Assembly (NCBI RefSeq): GCF_900104945.1 | Contig: NZ_LT629736.1 | Location: forward strand, 1,984,001 to 2,048,000 | Direction: 5' to 3' | Source of the DNA: Halopseudomonas xinjiangensis | GTDB taxonomy: Bacteria > Pseudomonadota > Gammaproteobacteria > Pseudomonadales > Pseudomonadaceae | Length of the DNA stretch: 64,000 nucleotides | Shown: in pieces, positions 56,440-64,000 of the stretch | Numbering within the stretch: position 1 is the first letter of the stretch | Layout of the letters: each line of letters opens with the position of its first letter | Program-made: the position numbers and the translations under genes | Notes under the pieces: model-generated | Databases searched by the model: none | Seen by the model: only the letters and a program-made list of their open reading frames with translations | What the model was told of the DNA's origin: nothing

Positions 56440-56605
56440 GGAGAGCTCGAGGCAAAGGAGATGGACCGCACCATTGTAGGGCTCGGGTTGAAGTGTCGAT
56501 AGTTACAGATGAGGTGGCTGTGTGAGGGGCAACTGTATTGGTGGGTGTGGGTAGGTTTTTGCGGCCCCAAGGGGTTCGGTTCAAGGAGAAACCTTGCATT
56601 CTTCT

Positions 56606-56630
56606 TCGCGGCGATAGCCGCTCCTACACG
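56606..56630. repeat. REP-like element
   Basis: TCGCGGCGATAGCCGCTCCTACACG contains the hairpin GCGGC-GATA-GCCGC and the GTAGGAGCGGC family core when read on the minus strand. This is a well-known dispersed Pseudomonas REP pattern (from memory). It sits in the 219-bp gap between the EamA and HPP genes. Confidence 0.7.
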
Positions 56631-56658
56631 GGGTAGCACCCTCGAAGGCAAGACTTGG

Positions 56659-57621
56659 TTAAGCCTTGGTTGAAGCCTGCCCGGCCGGAGCGGTCTGGTT
56701 GATGCGATGCCAGCCGTCGTCGGTCTTTTCCACCTGATAGCGCGCCCACCGGAGGAATTCGCTGGTCTTGGCGATGCCGTTGCCGCCTTCTCCTTTGCCC
56801 TTGACGATACGATAACGGACGCGCCCCGCGCGCCCAGGCCGGGTATGAACGATCTGCGTCAGCTGACGTACCGACCAGTTCTCGCCCGGCAGGCCGTTGC
56901 TGTAGAAGGCGTCTTCGAAAAGATCACGTTCATCCAACGAGTCGGCGCGGGCATGTTTGCTAGCCAGCTCCATGACTTTGAGCAAGTCGTCAAATTCGAT
57001 GTCCTTGAACGAATTCATTTGCTTGAGGGCGTAATGAAAGTCCTCCGGCGCAATGCCGGGAGTGCGGGTGACCTGAAAACTGGCCAGACCCAGGGGGTAG
57101 CGTCGCCATGCGAACAGGCCGTTGAACAACATTGCGGCGGCAATGATGACGACCGAGTCGAGCAGGATCGGATACAACACGAAGCTGAACCCGTCCGAGA
57201 CGATCGCGGGCCCGCCCAACACGGCGATCATCGCTGTTGCGCCGCCCGGCGGGTGAAGACAACGGGCATACATCATCAGCGCGATGCTGCCGCCCACGGC
57301 AAGCGCCGCGACCCATGGGCCCGGTGGCATCCAGATCAGACAGGCCACGCCAAAAGCGGCTGAGATGGTCTGACCGCCGATGACTGACCATGGCTGCGAC
57401 AGCACCCCGTGCGGCATGGCGAACACCAGTACTGCGCTGGCACCCATCGAGCCTGTCACCCACAGAGCGCCTTCGCCGGCGAGACCAAGATGCGTGACCC
57501 AGTACACCAGCAGCAGCGAGAGCGTGGCGCCGAGGGCTGAGATGAGCTTTTCCTGGTGCGTGGTGTTGTCGGGGCGCCAGCCCATAAACCGCAACGCCCG
57601 GCCCCACCATCTACGCGCCAT
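56659..57621 (-). CDS. HPP-family membrane protein with long C-terminal extension
   Basis: 320 residues from the ATG at 57621 (MARRWWGRALRFMG), with GGAGGAC upstream. The N-terminal HPP domain (about 25-185) has four to six hydrophobic helices and the HPP motif in CLHPPGGATAMIAVLGG (about 122-138). HPP proteins are linked to nitrite transport in plants, and most bacterial ones have no proven role. The C-terminal 130 residues, from about 190, are soluble and charged and carry no CBS domain I can see (GIAPEDFHYALKQMNSFKDI and EFLRWARYQVEKTDDGWHRI are typical stretches). Confidence 0.85.
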   Translation of the reverse strand: MARRWWGRALRFMGWRPDNTTHQEKLISALGATLSLLLVYWVTHLGLAGEGALWVTGSMGASAVLVFAMPHGVLSQPWSVIGGQTISAAFGVACLIWMPPGPWVAALAVGGSIALMMYARCLHPPGGATAMIAVLGGPAIVSDGFSFVLYPILLDSVVIIAAAMLFNGLFAWRRYPLGLASFQVTRTPGIAPEDFHYALKQMNSFKDIEFDDLLKVMELASKHARADSLDERDLFEDAFYSNGLPGENWSVRQLTQIVHTRPGRAGRVRYRIVKGKGEGGNGIAKTSEFLRWARYQVEKTDDGWHRINQTAPAGQASTKA

Positions 57622-57730
57622 GTGTCCTCCGCCGGCCAAAAGCCGTAATGATACCGCCGAAACGCACCGCAACAGTACCCGCATAACCAGCTGCTACGCT
57701 CAGTAGACCTTCAGAACCGGAGTTTTTGCC

Positions 57731-58072
57731 ATGCGCCTCGCGGACCAACCCCTCTCTACCCACTCTCGGCAACTGCTTACCCGCACCGAGATCGACCCGC
57801 TGCTGGCCGACTTGCCCGCTTGGCAACTGGTCGAGATCGATGACGTACCGCGGCTGACCAAGTCGTACGCATTCTCGAATTTCGCCGAGGCGCTGGCATT
57901 CACAACCCAGGTCGGTCAGCTGGCCGAGGCGGAGAATCACCATCCAGCCCTGTTGACCGAATGGGGGAAGGTGACCGTCTCCTGGTGGACTCACTCGCTG
58001 GGCGGCGTGCAGCGCAACGATCTGATCATGGCGTCCCGCACTGATCGGCTGCTCGAGACTGCCGGCCACTGA
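57731..58072 (+). CDS. phhB: Pterin-4a-carbinolamine dehydratase
   Basis: 113 residues, GGAG before the ATG. The active-site motif AENHHPALLTEWGKVTVSWW (about 71-90) contains the His pair. It recycles the pterin cofactor after aromatic amino acid hydroxylation. phhA and phhC, its usual operon partners in Pseudomonas, are not in this window, so it appears as a lone copy. Confidence 0.93.
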   Translation: MRLADQPLSTHSRQLLTRTEIDPLLADLPAWQLVEIDDVPRLTKSYAFSNFAEALAFTTQVGQLAEAENHHPALLTEWGKVTVSWWTHSLGGVQRNDLIMASRTDRLLETAGH

Positions 58073-58407
58073 CTGTTAATGAGCCCATACCAGCCTTTTG
58101 CCAGCGATAGCTTTGTCCCGGGCCTTGCACGATAATGCCGCCATTGCTGGGCTGCAGACGTCATCGCTTCGTCATAGACGATGGCGACAATAGTCGTCCC
58201 GGTTGTAGCCAATTCATCTAATAGATCATCGGATTGGCATCTAGGATGATGGAACGGATGTGCGGCAGCTACCATCCCACGCTGTAACGGACGTTAAGTG
58301 TTACCTGCATTGAGAGGCGCCGGATTGGTGCTCGCAGGATGATTTGCCGGAATGGATGTGCCGGCGGCCGACAAGAGCCGCCCCAAACAAGAACAATAAG
58401 GTACGGT
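58073..58407. other. Intergenic region of 335 bp between phhB and a small ORF
   Basis: I see no gene with support here. Open frames on both strands are short and without motifs. The last 30 bases hold the AAGG ribosome site for the small ORF at 58408. Confidence 0.4.
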
Positions 58408-58497
58408 ATGAAACGATTCCCGAAAGCCAAATGGTCGACGGTTGCGCTGGTATTTCTCGCCACCTGGCTGCTGTTGATTCTCCCGAACATGAGCTGA
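58408..58497 (+). CDS. Possible 29-residue single-span membrane protein
   Basis: ATG at 58408 with AAGG eight bases upstream, stop TGA at 58495-58497. The product MKRFPKAKWSTVALVFLATW continues with LLLILPNMS: a basic N-terminus and one hydrophobic segment of about 17 residues. It has the look of a real small membrane protein, but I recognise no family, and such an ORF can occur by chance. It lies 71 bp before mnmC. Confidence 0.35.
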   Translation: MKRFPKAKWSTVALVFLATWLLLILPNMS

Positions 58498-58568
58498 CAG
58501 CCAGCGCGGTACGATGACGCCATGAGTTGGCGTTACAATGAGCGCCGATCGATTTCGGCGGAGCCGCT

Positions 58569-60560
58569 GTGACCTCTTCCCCGCACCAAGCAGACCTGAC
58601 CTGGACAGACGACGGGCAACCGTTTTCGGCTGCGTTCGGCGATGTGTATTTCTCTCGCGAATCGGGGCTCGAAGAGACGCGCCACGTGTTCCTCCACCAC
58701 AACGCTCTGGCGGAGCGCTGGGCATCTCTGGCCTCTGAAGATACGTTCTGCATCGCCGAGACCGGCTTCGGCACTGGCCTCAACTTCCTCTGCGCCTGGC
58801 AGCTGTGGGACCAGTGCGCTCCAGCCGGTTGCCGGCTGCACTTCGTCAGCACCGAGAAGTTCCCGCTTGGCCTGACCGACTTGCAGCGCGCTCTGGCGCT
58901 TTGGCCGGAGCTCCAACACTGGGCTGCGCAGTTGCTGGCACAGTACGAGGATCCGGCTGGTGGCTGGCAACGGTTTCGCTTCGAGGACGGGCGAGTGACG
59001 TTGACGCTGCTGATCGGCGATCTGCTCGAGACCCTGCCGCAGCTCGATGCATCGGTCGATGCCTGGTTCCTGGACGGGTTCGCGCCAGCCAAAAATCCGG
59101 ACATGTGGCAGCCGCAGTTGTACCAAACGATGGCCCGCCTGTCGGCCGAACACGCCACGGTCGCCACCTTCACCAGCGTGGGTGACGTGCGCCGCGGCTC
59201 GCAGGCCGCCGGTTTCGCCATGCAAAAGGTCAAGGGATACGGGCGCAAGCGGGAGATGCTCGCAGGCCGACTGCAGCCACGAACGGCGTCACCGTGGAGC
59301 CCACCATGGTACGACCGTCCCGCACCTTCGCGGGCAGAGCGTACCGCGCTGGTCATCGGCGCTGGGCTCGCCGGGTGCAGCACAGCGTTCGCCCTGGCGC
59401 AGCGCGGGTGGGCCGTGACGGTCATCGAGCGTCATCCTGGCGAAGCGCAGGAAGCGTCCGGCAACCCGCAGGGCATTCTCTACTGCAAGCTCTCGGCCCA
59501 CCCTACTCCGCTGTCCCGCTTCGTGCAGGCCAGCTATGCCTATTGCCTGCGGGTACTGCGCCAATGCCTGCCCATGGACGGAGTCAGCTGGGACCCCTGC
59601 GGCATCCTGCAGCTCGCAGCGGATGAGAAGGACGAAACACGTCTGCGGGCGATCGCCGCAAACGGCTACCCCGCCGCGTTCCTGCATTGGGTGGATGCCA
59701 GCGAAGCGAGCGAGCTGGCTGGTATACGGGTCGATCGTAGCGGTCTGAATTTCCCCGGCGGCGGCTGGGTGCATCCGCCTGCGCTGTGCCGCGCGTTACT
59801 GGAACACCCGAACATCACGCTGCTGACGTGTCACCATGCGATGCGGCTGCAACGGGACTCAGGCAGACGCTGGACAGCGTTCGATAGCGCAGGCGATACG
59901 TTGGCCAGCGCCGCAGTGGCGGTCGTCTGCGCCGCGGCCGACAGCCTGCGATTCGCGCAAACTGCTCACCTGCCGCTCAAGGCGATACGCGGTCAGATAA
60001 CCCACCTGCCAGCCACCGAGACCAGCCAGAAGCTGCGTACAGTGCTCTGTGCCGAAGGCTACGTGTCGCCGGCACGCGGTGGAGAGCATCACGTCGGCGC
60101 CAGCTTTCGGTTCGACCGCATCGACTGCGAGCCCAGCGTCGAAGAAAGCCGCGATAATCTGAATCTGTTGCCGAGCCTCTCGGCTGATTTTGCCGAGGCA
60201 GTGACTGCGCAGTCGCTGGACCCGGCGCAGCTCAAGGCACGTGCGGCGCTGCGCTGCACCACGCCCGATTATCTGCCGGTTATCGGCCCGGTAGTCAATG
60301 CACGGGCGTTCAGCGAGAACTACGCGGTGCTGCGCAAGGACGCTGCGCGCAAGCTCGAAACGCCCGCACCCTGGCTGGACGGCTTGTACGTGAATGCGGC
60401 GCACGGCTCGCGCGGCCTGCTCAGCGCGCCGCTCAGCGGTGAACTGATTGCCGCCTGGCTCGAAGGCGAGCCCCTGCCGTTGCCGAGACCCGTAGCCGAA
60501 GCCGTGCACCCCTCGCGGTTTTTGCTCAGGGAGCTGATCCGCGGCGGCAAGCGCAACTGA
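58569..60560 (+). CDS. mnmC: tRNA 5-methylaminomethyl-2-thiouridine biosynthesis bifunctional protein MnmC
   Basis: 663 residues from a GTG at 58569, with GGAG upstream. The N-terminal methyltransferase domain (about 1-235) has TGFGTGLNFLCAW near residue 60 and DAWFLDGFAPAKNPDMW. The C-terminal FAD oxidase domain (about 258-660) has VIGAGLAGCSTAFALAQRGW. Together they convert cmnm5s2U to mnm5s2U at tRNA position 34. The stop abuts the stop of the convergent TauE gene with no gap. Confidence 0.96.
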   Translation: MTSSPHQADLTWTDDGQPFSAAFGDVYFSRESGLEETRHVFLHHNALAERWASLASEDTFCIAETGFGTGLNFLCAWQLWDQCAPAGCRLHFVSTEKFPLGLTDLQRALALWPELQHWAAQLLAQYEDPAGGWQRFRFEDGRVTLTLLIGDLLETLPQLDASVDAWFLDGFAPAKNPDMWQPQLYQTMARLSAEHATVATFTSVGDVRRGSQAAGFAMQKVKGYGRKREMLAGRLQPRTASPWSPPWYDRPAPSRAERTALVIGAGLAGCSTAFALAQRGWAVTVIERHPGEAQEASGNPQGILYCKLSAHPTPLSRFVQASYAYCLRVLRQCLPMDGVSWDPCGILQLAADEKDETRLRAIAANGYPAAFLHWVDASEASELAGIRVDRSGLNFPGGGWVHPPALCRALLEHPNITLLTCHHAMRLQRDSGRRWTAFDSAGDTLASAAVAVVCAAADSLRFAQTAHLPLKAIRGQITHLPATETSQKLRTVLCAEGYVSPARGGEHHVGASFRFDRIDCEPSVEESRDNLNLLPSLSADFAEAVTAQSLDPAQLKARAALRCTTPDYLPVIGPVVNARAFSENYAVLRKDAARKLETPAPWLDGLYVNAAHGSRGLLSAPLSGELIAAWLEGEPLPLPRPVAEAVHPSRFLLRELIRGGKRN

Positions 60561-61319
60561 TCAGCCGGTCATCAGTGCCTGCACGCCTTCGTACAGCAAC
60601 TTGCCGCCGGTGAAGAACAGGAAGATGTAGCACAGCTTGTAGATCACTTGCTCGTTGGTCTTCTGCAGCATCCAGAAGCCCATGCGCACGCCGATCGGCG
60701 CCAGCGGCAGCAGCACCAGCGAGGTAAGCAGGTTGCTGGTAGTGAACTGCCCGAGATAGATGTAGCCGGGCACCTTGGCCAGGTTCACCACCATGAAGAA
60801 CACGGCGATGGTGCCCATCAGCACGGTCTTTTCCATACGCTGCGGCAGCAGGTAGATATTGATCGGCGGACCGCCGGCGTGAATACCGAAACTGGTAAAG
60901 CCCGATACCATACCCCAGAAGCTGCCCCGAACCGGGCTCACGCCCTTGGGCGGCGGGTTGTCGCGGCGCAGCCAGATGCTCAGCACGAACAACAGCGCGA
61001 TCGCACCGATCATCACCTGGATATGCGCTTCGTTGAGCACCCGAAACGTCAGCGCGCCGAGCACCACGCCGACCAGCGATGCCGGGACAATGATGCGCAA
61101 ATTGGCTTTGTCCCAGCGGCCACGGAACGTACGCAGCGCGATCAGATCCATTGCACAGAGAATAGGCAGCAGGATCGCCGCGGCTATCTGCGGAGAGATG
61201 ACCAGCGACATCAGCGGGACGGAAAGAATCGCGATATTGCCACCGAACCCGCCCTTGGCGATGCCATACAGCAGCACGGCGGGGATGGCGCACAGATAGA
61301 ACAGCGGATCGGTGATCAT
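60561..61319 (-). CDS. TauE/SafE-family membrane exporter
   Basis: 252 residues from the ATG at 61319 (MITDPLFYLCAIPAVLLYGI). A TTG five codons upstream is the alternative. Eight hydrophobic helices with the family motif GIAKGGFGGN (about 19-28) and SFGIHAGGPPINIYLLP (about 148-164) are visible. TauE/SafE members export sulfite, sulfoacetate or other anions. The substrate here is unknown. Confidence 0.9.
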   Translation of the reverse strand: MITDPLFYLCAIPAVLLYGIAKGGFGGNIAILSVPLMSLVISPQIAAAILLPILCAMDLIALRTFRGRWDKANLRIIVPASLVGVVLGALTFRVLNEAHIQVMIGAIALLFVLSIWLRRDNPPPKGVSPVRGSFWGMVSGFTSFGIHAGGPPINIYLLPQRMEKTVLMGTIAVFFMVVNLAKVPGYIYLGQFTTSNLLTSLVLLPLAPIGVRMGFWMLQKTNEQVIYKLCYIFLFFTGGKLLYEGVQALMTG

Positions 61320-61403
61320 GACGGCCTGGTTCAACTCGACAGGCCCGGCAGTGTAGCATTGGCCGGGCCCTCACATCGTACTGGTCATCCGGGAAGTAGA
61401 CCC

Positions 61404-61658
61404 ATGTTGATACCCTACCAATTGCTCGATTCCGAGACGCTGCGGCGTCTGCTGGAAGACTTCGTCACTCGCGACGGGACCGACAACGGTTACGAGGCGA
61501 CGCTCGAGCAGCGCGTCGAGCGCCTGCGTCGCCAGATCGACCGGCGCGAGGTGGTCATCGTCTACCATCCCGATACCGGCGATACCAGCCTGGCCCACCG
61601 GCGCGACGTCCCGCGCGAGATGCTCGACGAGCTCGAACGGGACGACGAACCCGGCTAG
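61404..61658 (+). CDS. yheU: YheU-family protein (UPF0270)
   Basis: 84 residues from the ATG at 61404 (MLIPYQLLDSETLRRLLEDF), preceded by GGGAAG. This is the complete length of the family. The C-terminus is acidic. Function is unknown, and only an RNA- or ribosome-linked context is suggested in other genomes. It is divergent from the TauE gene. Confidence 0.9.
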   Translation: MLIPYQLLDSETLRRLLEDFVTRDGTDNGYEATLEQRVERLRRQIDRREVVIVYHPDTGDTSLAHRRDVPREMLDELERDDEPG

Positions 61659-61662
61659 CCCG

Positions 61663-62934
61663 TTACCTCAACATATCCGCCAGCGCCTCGAGCGCCGGCA
61701 GCGTCATCGGGAAGGTTTGTCCGGTTGTCGCCACCGGGTGCGACGACAACCGCACCACCACCAGCCCTGCTTTCGGATTGACGTGAAGCATCTGGCCGTG
61801 CACACCGAGCGCCTCGTACGCGCCGTCATCGTTGTGACTGATCCACCACTGATTCCGGTAGGAGTAGCCGGGCTGATAGTCGCGGCCGGAAGCCTTGAAT
61901 GCTTCGCGGTCGGCACCTTCGCGGATGCTGCGTACGACCGATTGATCAATGATGCGCTGGCCATTGAACTCCCCTTCGAGACGCATCATTTCACCGAAGC
62001 GTGCCAGGTCACGCAAGGTGGCATCCATGCCGGCTCCGGCCCATTCGGTACCGTGGCGGTCGAGCAGCATATAGGCATCGTGCTCGGCACCGATCTTGCG
62101 CCAGATACGCTCGCCGATCAGCTCGGCCATGTGCTTGCCGGTAGCCCGGCGCAGTACCCAGCCGAGCACTTCGGTGTGTACCGTGCGGTAGCGGAAGTAG
62201 CGACCGTGTTCATCAGCCGGGCCGATGCTTGGCAGGTAGCTGTACAGATCGCGGTGCCCGGCGTAGTCCACCGGAGCGGGCCTCATGCCGGCGGCCAGGG
62301 CGTACTTGACCACGTCCGATTCGGCATTGGCGTAGATCTCGCTGTAGTCGATGTCCGCCGTCATGTTCAGCAGCTGCTGCAGCGTGGCGCCCTTCCAGCC
62401 GCTCTCGGCCAGCTCCGGCAGGTAATCGGTGATCTGCGCCCCGGCGTTGAGCACGCCCTCTTCGATCAGCTGCGTAGCCAGGATGCCGGCGAAGGATTTG
62501 GTCATCGACCACATGATGTGCGGATGATCGTCGGGCATGCCTTCGTGGTAGGCCTCGTAAACGATTTTGCCGTCCTTGAGAATGATGGTTGCATCGGCAT
62601 AGGTCTTGTTCAGGTACTCGGCGAAGGTCATTTCGCCCTCGGGGCCCTGAAAGCGCATGCCTCCAATCGCTTCGCTCAGATCCTCATCGCGAGGCAACTC
62701 GGCCACGCCGCCATTGCCGCGCGGAATCGCCCGGGTCGGCAGCAGTTCGCGCATATGGTGGAAAGCCCAGCGAATCTGCGGGTATTGGGTGAGGAAGGTC
62801 GCTGCGGTCACCTGCTTGTCCGCGGGCGGCGGGAAGCCCTGCATCAAGCGCAACTGATCGAGACGTACCGACTCCGGCGGAGGCAGCGACGGCTGGGCCT
62901 GGGCCTGCGTGGCGGTGAGCGTAGGGCGGGGCAT
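61663..62934 (-). CDS. Serine hydrolase of the beta-lactamase family (NylB/6-aminohexanoate-dimer-hydrolase-like)
   Basis: 424 residues from the ATG at 62934 (MPRPTLTATQAQAQPSLPPP), with AGGA upstream. The frame continues upstream without a better start. The SxxK motif is SMTK in IMWSMTKSFAG (Ser about 142), and the Tyr motif is in RYRTVHTEVLGW. The layout (GGMRFQGPEGEMTFAEYLN, DYLPELAESGW, TEWAGAGMDATLRDLARFGEMM) resembles 6-aminohexanoate-dimer hydrolase NylB and esterases. There is no clear signal peptide. The actual substrate is unknown. Confidence 0.88.
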   Translation of the reverse strand: MPRPTLTATQAQAQPSLPPPESVRLDQLRLMQGFPPPADKQVTAATFLTQYPQIRWAFHHMRELLPTRAIPRGNGGVAELPRDEDLSEAIGGMRFQGPEGEMTFAEYLNKTYADATIILKDGKIVYEAYHEGMPDDHPHIMWSMTKSFAGILATQLIEEGVLNAGAQITDYLPELAESGWKGATLQQLLNMTADIDYSEIYANAESDVVKYALAAGMRPAPVDYAGHRDLYSYLPSIGPADEHGRYFRYRTVHTEVLGWVLRRATGKHMAELIGERIWRKIGAEHDAYMLLDRHGTEWAGAGMDATLRDLARFGEMMRLEGEFNGQRIIDQSVVRSIREGADREAFKASGRDYQPGYSYRNQWWISHNDDGAYEALGVHGQMLHVNPKAGLVVVRLSSHPVATTGQTFPMTLPALEALADMLR

Positions 62935-63090
62935 CGGCGATCCTCGTTGGCGTTGTTTGGCTCCCAGCGTAGCTGCGCTGCCAGTGCCGGCCAAGGTCAG
63001 ATCGGCCAAAAGCGAAGACGCGAACGCCAAGCCGGGATCGGTGATTGCACACCATAACCGCACGGGATACGAAATACTGCGGTTCGCCTG

Positions 63091-63453
63091 GCAGTAGTCG
63101 TCGGCCGCAGTGGCGCGGTGATGGTCAGGATGGTGCTCGAAGACTGCGGGAGAGTCGGAAATCGCGCTCAACGCGCGCGAAGCGCCGGCGATTCTCGACC
63201 AGGGCAGGCATTTCGATTTGCTGTTCGCTGACCTGACCGTGCAGGCGGCATGAACGGAATCATGCTGGCGCGCGAGGTGCGCAAGCGCAAGCCAGGGATG
63301 AAAGTCCTGCTCACCACAGGCTATGCTGAGAGCTCGCTCGAGCGAACCGACCTGGGCGGCTCGGAGTTCGACGTCATTCCCAAACCGTACATGCCGGGCG
63401 ACCTGGCCAGGAAGGTGCGCATGGTTCTGGTCGGACCAACCGGCGTCAGCTAA
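63091..63453 (+). pseudogene. Decayed response-regulator receiver domain
   Basis: Three frames together give one receiver domain. The first (from 63091) reads AVVVGRSGAVMVRMVLEDCG, a degraded start in which the acidic pair of the usual VVEDEPLVR motif is lost. A +1 shift near 63151-63155 leads to SEIALNAREAPAILDQGRHF, then [10 protein letters not shown] with the phosphoacceptor Asp, and stop TGA at 63251-63253. A second shift near 63242-63248 (expected PGGMNG) leads to [20 protein letters not shown], then TTGYAES and [15 protein letters not shown] with the conserved Lys. No kinase or output domain adjoins. It is probably a relict of a hybrid kinase or single-domain regulator. Confidence 0.8.
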
Positions 63454-63467
63454 TCAACGGAGCAACC

Positions 63468-64000
63468 ATGCCCGCAGGAATTCTCGCGATCGATATTGGT
63501 GGTACGTCAGTGAAGGCGGCGGTGCTGGACAACTCCGGCACGCCGCAGTGCGAGAGAGTCCGCGTCCCGACGCCACGCCCCTGCCCACCGGAAATCATGC
63601 TCGAGCTGGTCAGCGGCCTCGTAACCCCCCTTCCCGCCTATGACCGCATAGCGGTCGGGTTCCCCGGTGCTGTGCGCGACGGACGCGTGCTGACCGCAGC
63701 GAACCTGGGCAATGCGCCCTGGGTCGACTTCCCGCTCGAACAACAGATCTTCGAGCTTCTAGGCTGCCCCACCCATCTGCTCAACGACGCCGACATGCAG
63801 GGCTTCGCTCTGATCGATGGGGTGGGACTGGAACTGGTGATCACGCTTGGCACCGGCTTCGGCACGGCCTGGTTCCGGCACGGCGAATTGATGCCGCACC
63901 TGGAAATAGCCCACCATCCTATTCGCAGCAACCTCACCTATGATCAATATCTGGGTACGGATGCCCTGACACGCATCGGCAAGACCCGCTGGAACCAGCG
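63468..64000 (+). CDS. ROK-family sugar kinase (polyphosphate glucokinase-like), cut by the window edge
   Basis: The first 177 codons are present, GGAG before the ATG at 63468. The ATP site is AIDIGGTSVKAAVL (about 7-20). The catalytic Asp lies in LLNDADMQGFAL (about 106-117) and the second phosphate loop in LVITLGTGFGTAWF (about 123-136). GFPGAVRDGRVLTAANLGN is close to polyphosphate-dependent glucokinase. The ROK CxCGxxGC zinc motif would lie off the window. Polyphosphate use is inference. Confidence 0.88.
   Translation, partial: MPAGILAIDIGGTSVKAAVLDNSGTPQCERVRVPTPRPCPPEIMLELVSGLVTPLPAYDRIAVGFPGAVRDGRVLTAANLGNAPWVDFPLEQQIFELLGCPTHLLNDADMQGFALIDGVGLELVITLGTGFGTAWFRHGELMPHLEIAHHPIRSNLTYDQYLGTDALTRIGKTRWNQ

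Noticed and set aside
61717-63057. A 446-codon plus-strand frame opposite the second serine hydrolase
   Set aside because: Antisense shadow. The minus-strand gene has SMTK and other family motifs.

Overview
The window is chromosomal DNA from a gammaproteobacterium of the Pseudomonas lineage (Pseudomonadaceae, genus not resolved). The evidence is gene order. The minus-strand run mtnA-gyrA-serC-pheA-hisC-[tyrA-aroA fusion]-cmk-rpsA-ihfB-lapA-lapB-pyrF, with mtaD-ubiG-mupP-SDR diverging from it, is the arrangement known from Pseudomonas (PA3161-PA3173 in P. aeruginosa numbering, from memory). Bfd/BfrB, a MASE2 adenylate cyclase (CyaB), PlpD, LapG/LapD and CpxR/CpxA-type genes point the same way. 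Coding density is high. I saw no rRNA, tRNA, CRISPR, prophage or intact insertion sequence.

Layout. 0-5.6 kb: edge of a serine hydrolase, two exported methionine sulfoxide reductases, SlyD, an SDR, a GPH-type transporter and a CigR-like protein. 5.6-6.5 kb: iron storage pair bfd-bfr with two Fur-box candidates and clear terminators. 6.5-21.5 kb: the minus-strand housekeeping block (pyrimidine, LPS assembly control, IHF, S1, CMP kinase, aromatic amino acids, serine, gyrase, methionine salvage). 21.6-26.2 kb: mtaD, ubiG, mupP, an SDR and a diguanylate cyclase. 26.3-31.8 kb: rnm-yciO-trpS-scpA-scpB-rluB. 31.9-35.1 kb: YciI, a coiled-coil membrane protein and a Cpx-type system with a Spy/CpxP-like gene between regulator and kinase, preceded by a CpxR-box-like repeat. 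35-44.6 kb: nitroreductase, AraC regulator, DUF962 and HD proteins, cyaB, plpD, recQ and a YecA-like protein. 44.6-49.7 kb: lapG-lapD, DUF6122, DsbA-like, trhO and bolA. 49.9-54.7 kb: fumC, a membrane protein, a GFA-family protein, catalase and a LysE exporter. 54.7-55.5 kb: a scar region with a frameshifted small gene and the last 30 codons of an integron-type integrase. 55.5-64 kb: two transport-type membrane proteins, phhB, mnmC, TauE, YheU, a second serine hydrolase, a decayed receiver domain and the start of a ROK kinase.

How the genes work together. mtaD and mtnA serve methylthioadenosine salvage. serC, pheA, hisC and tyrA-aroA are overlapping or closely packed genes for serine and aromatic amino acids. 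Bfd and Bfr form one iron release/storage unit, probably under Fur. lapG and lapD are the protease and c-di-GMP receptor of an adhesin-release switch whose adhesin is not in the window. The Cpx-type genes form an envelope-stress module with a likely autoregulatory operator.

I found no convincing wholly new system. The least ordinary items are the integron-integrase scar with its frameshifted neighbour, the decayed receiver domain with two frame shifts, the CpxR-type operator, the three 9-mers before cyaB and the HPP protein with a long C-terminal extension.
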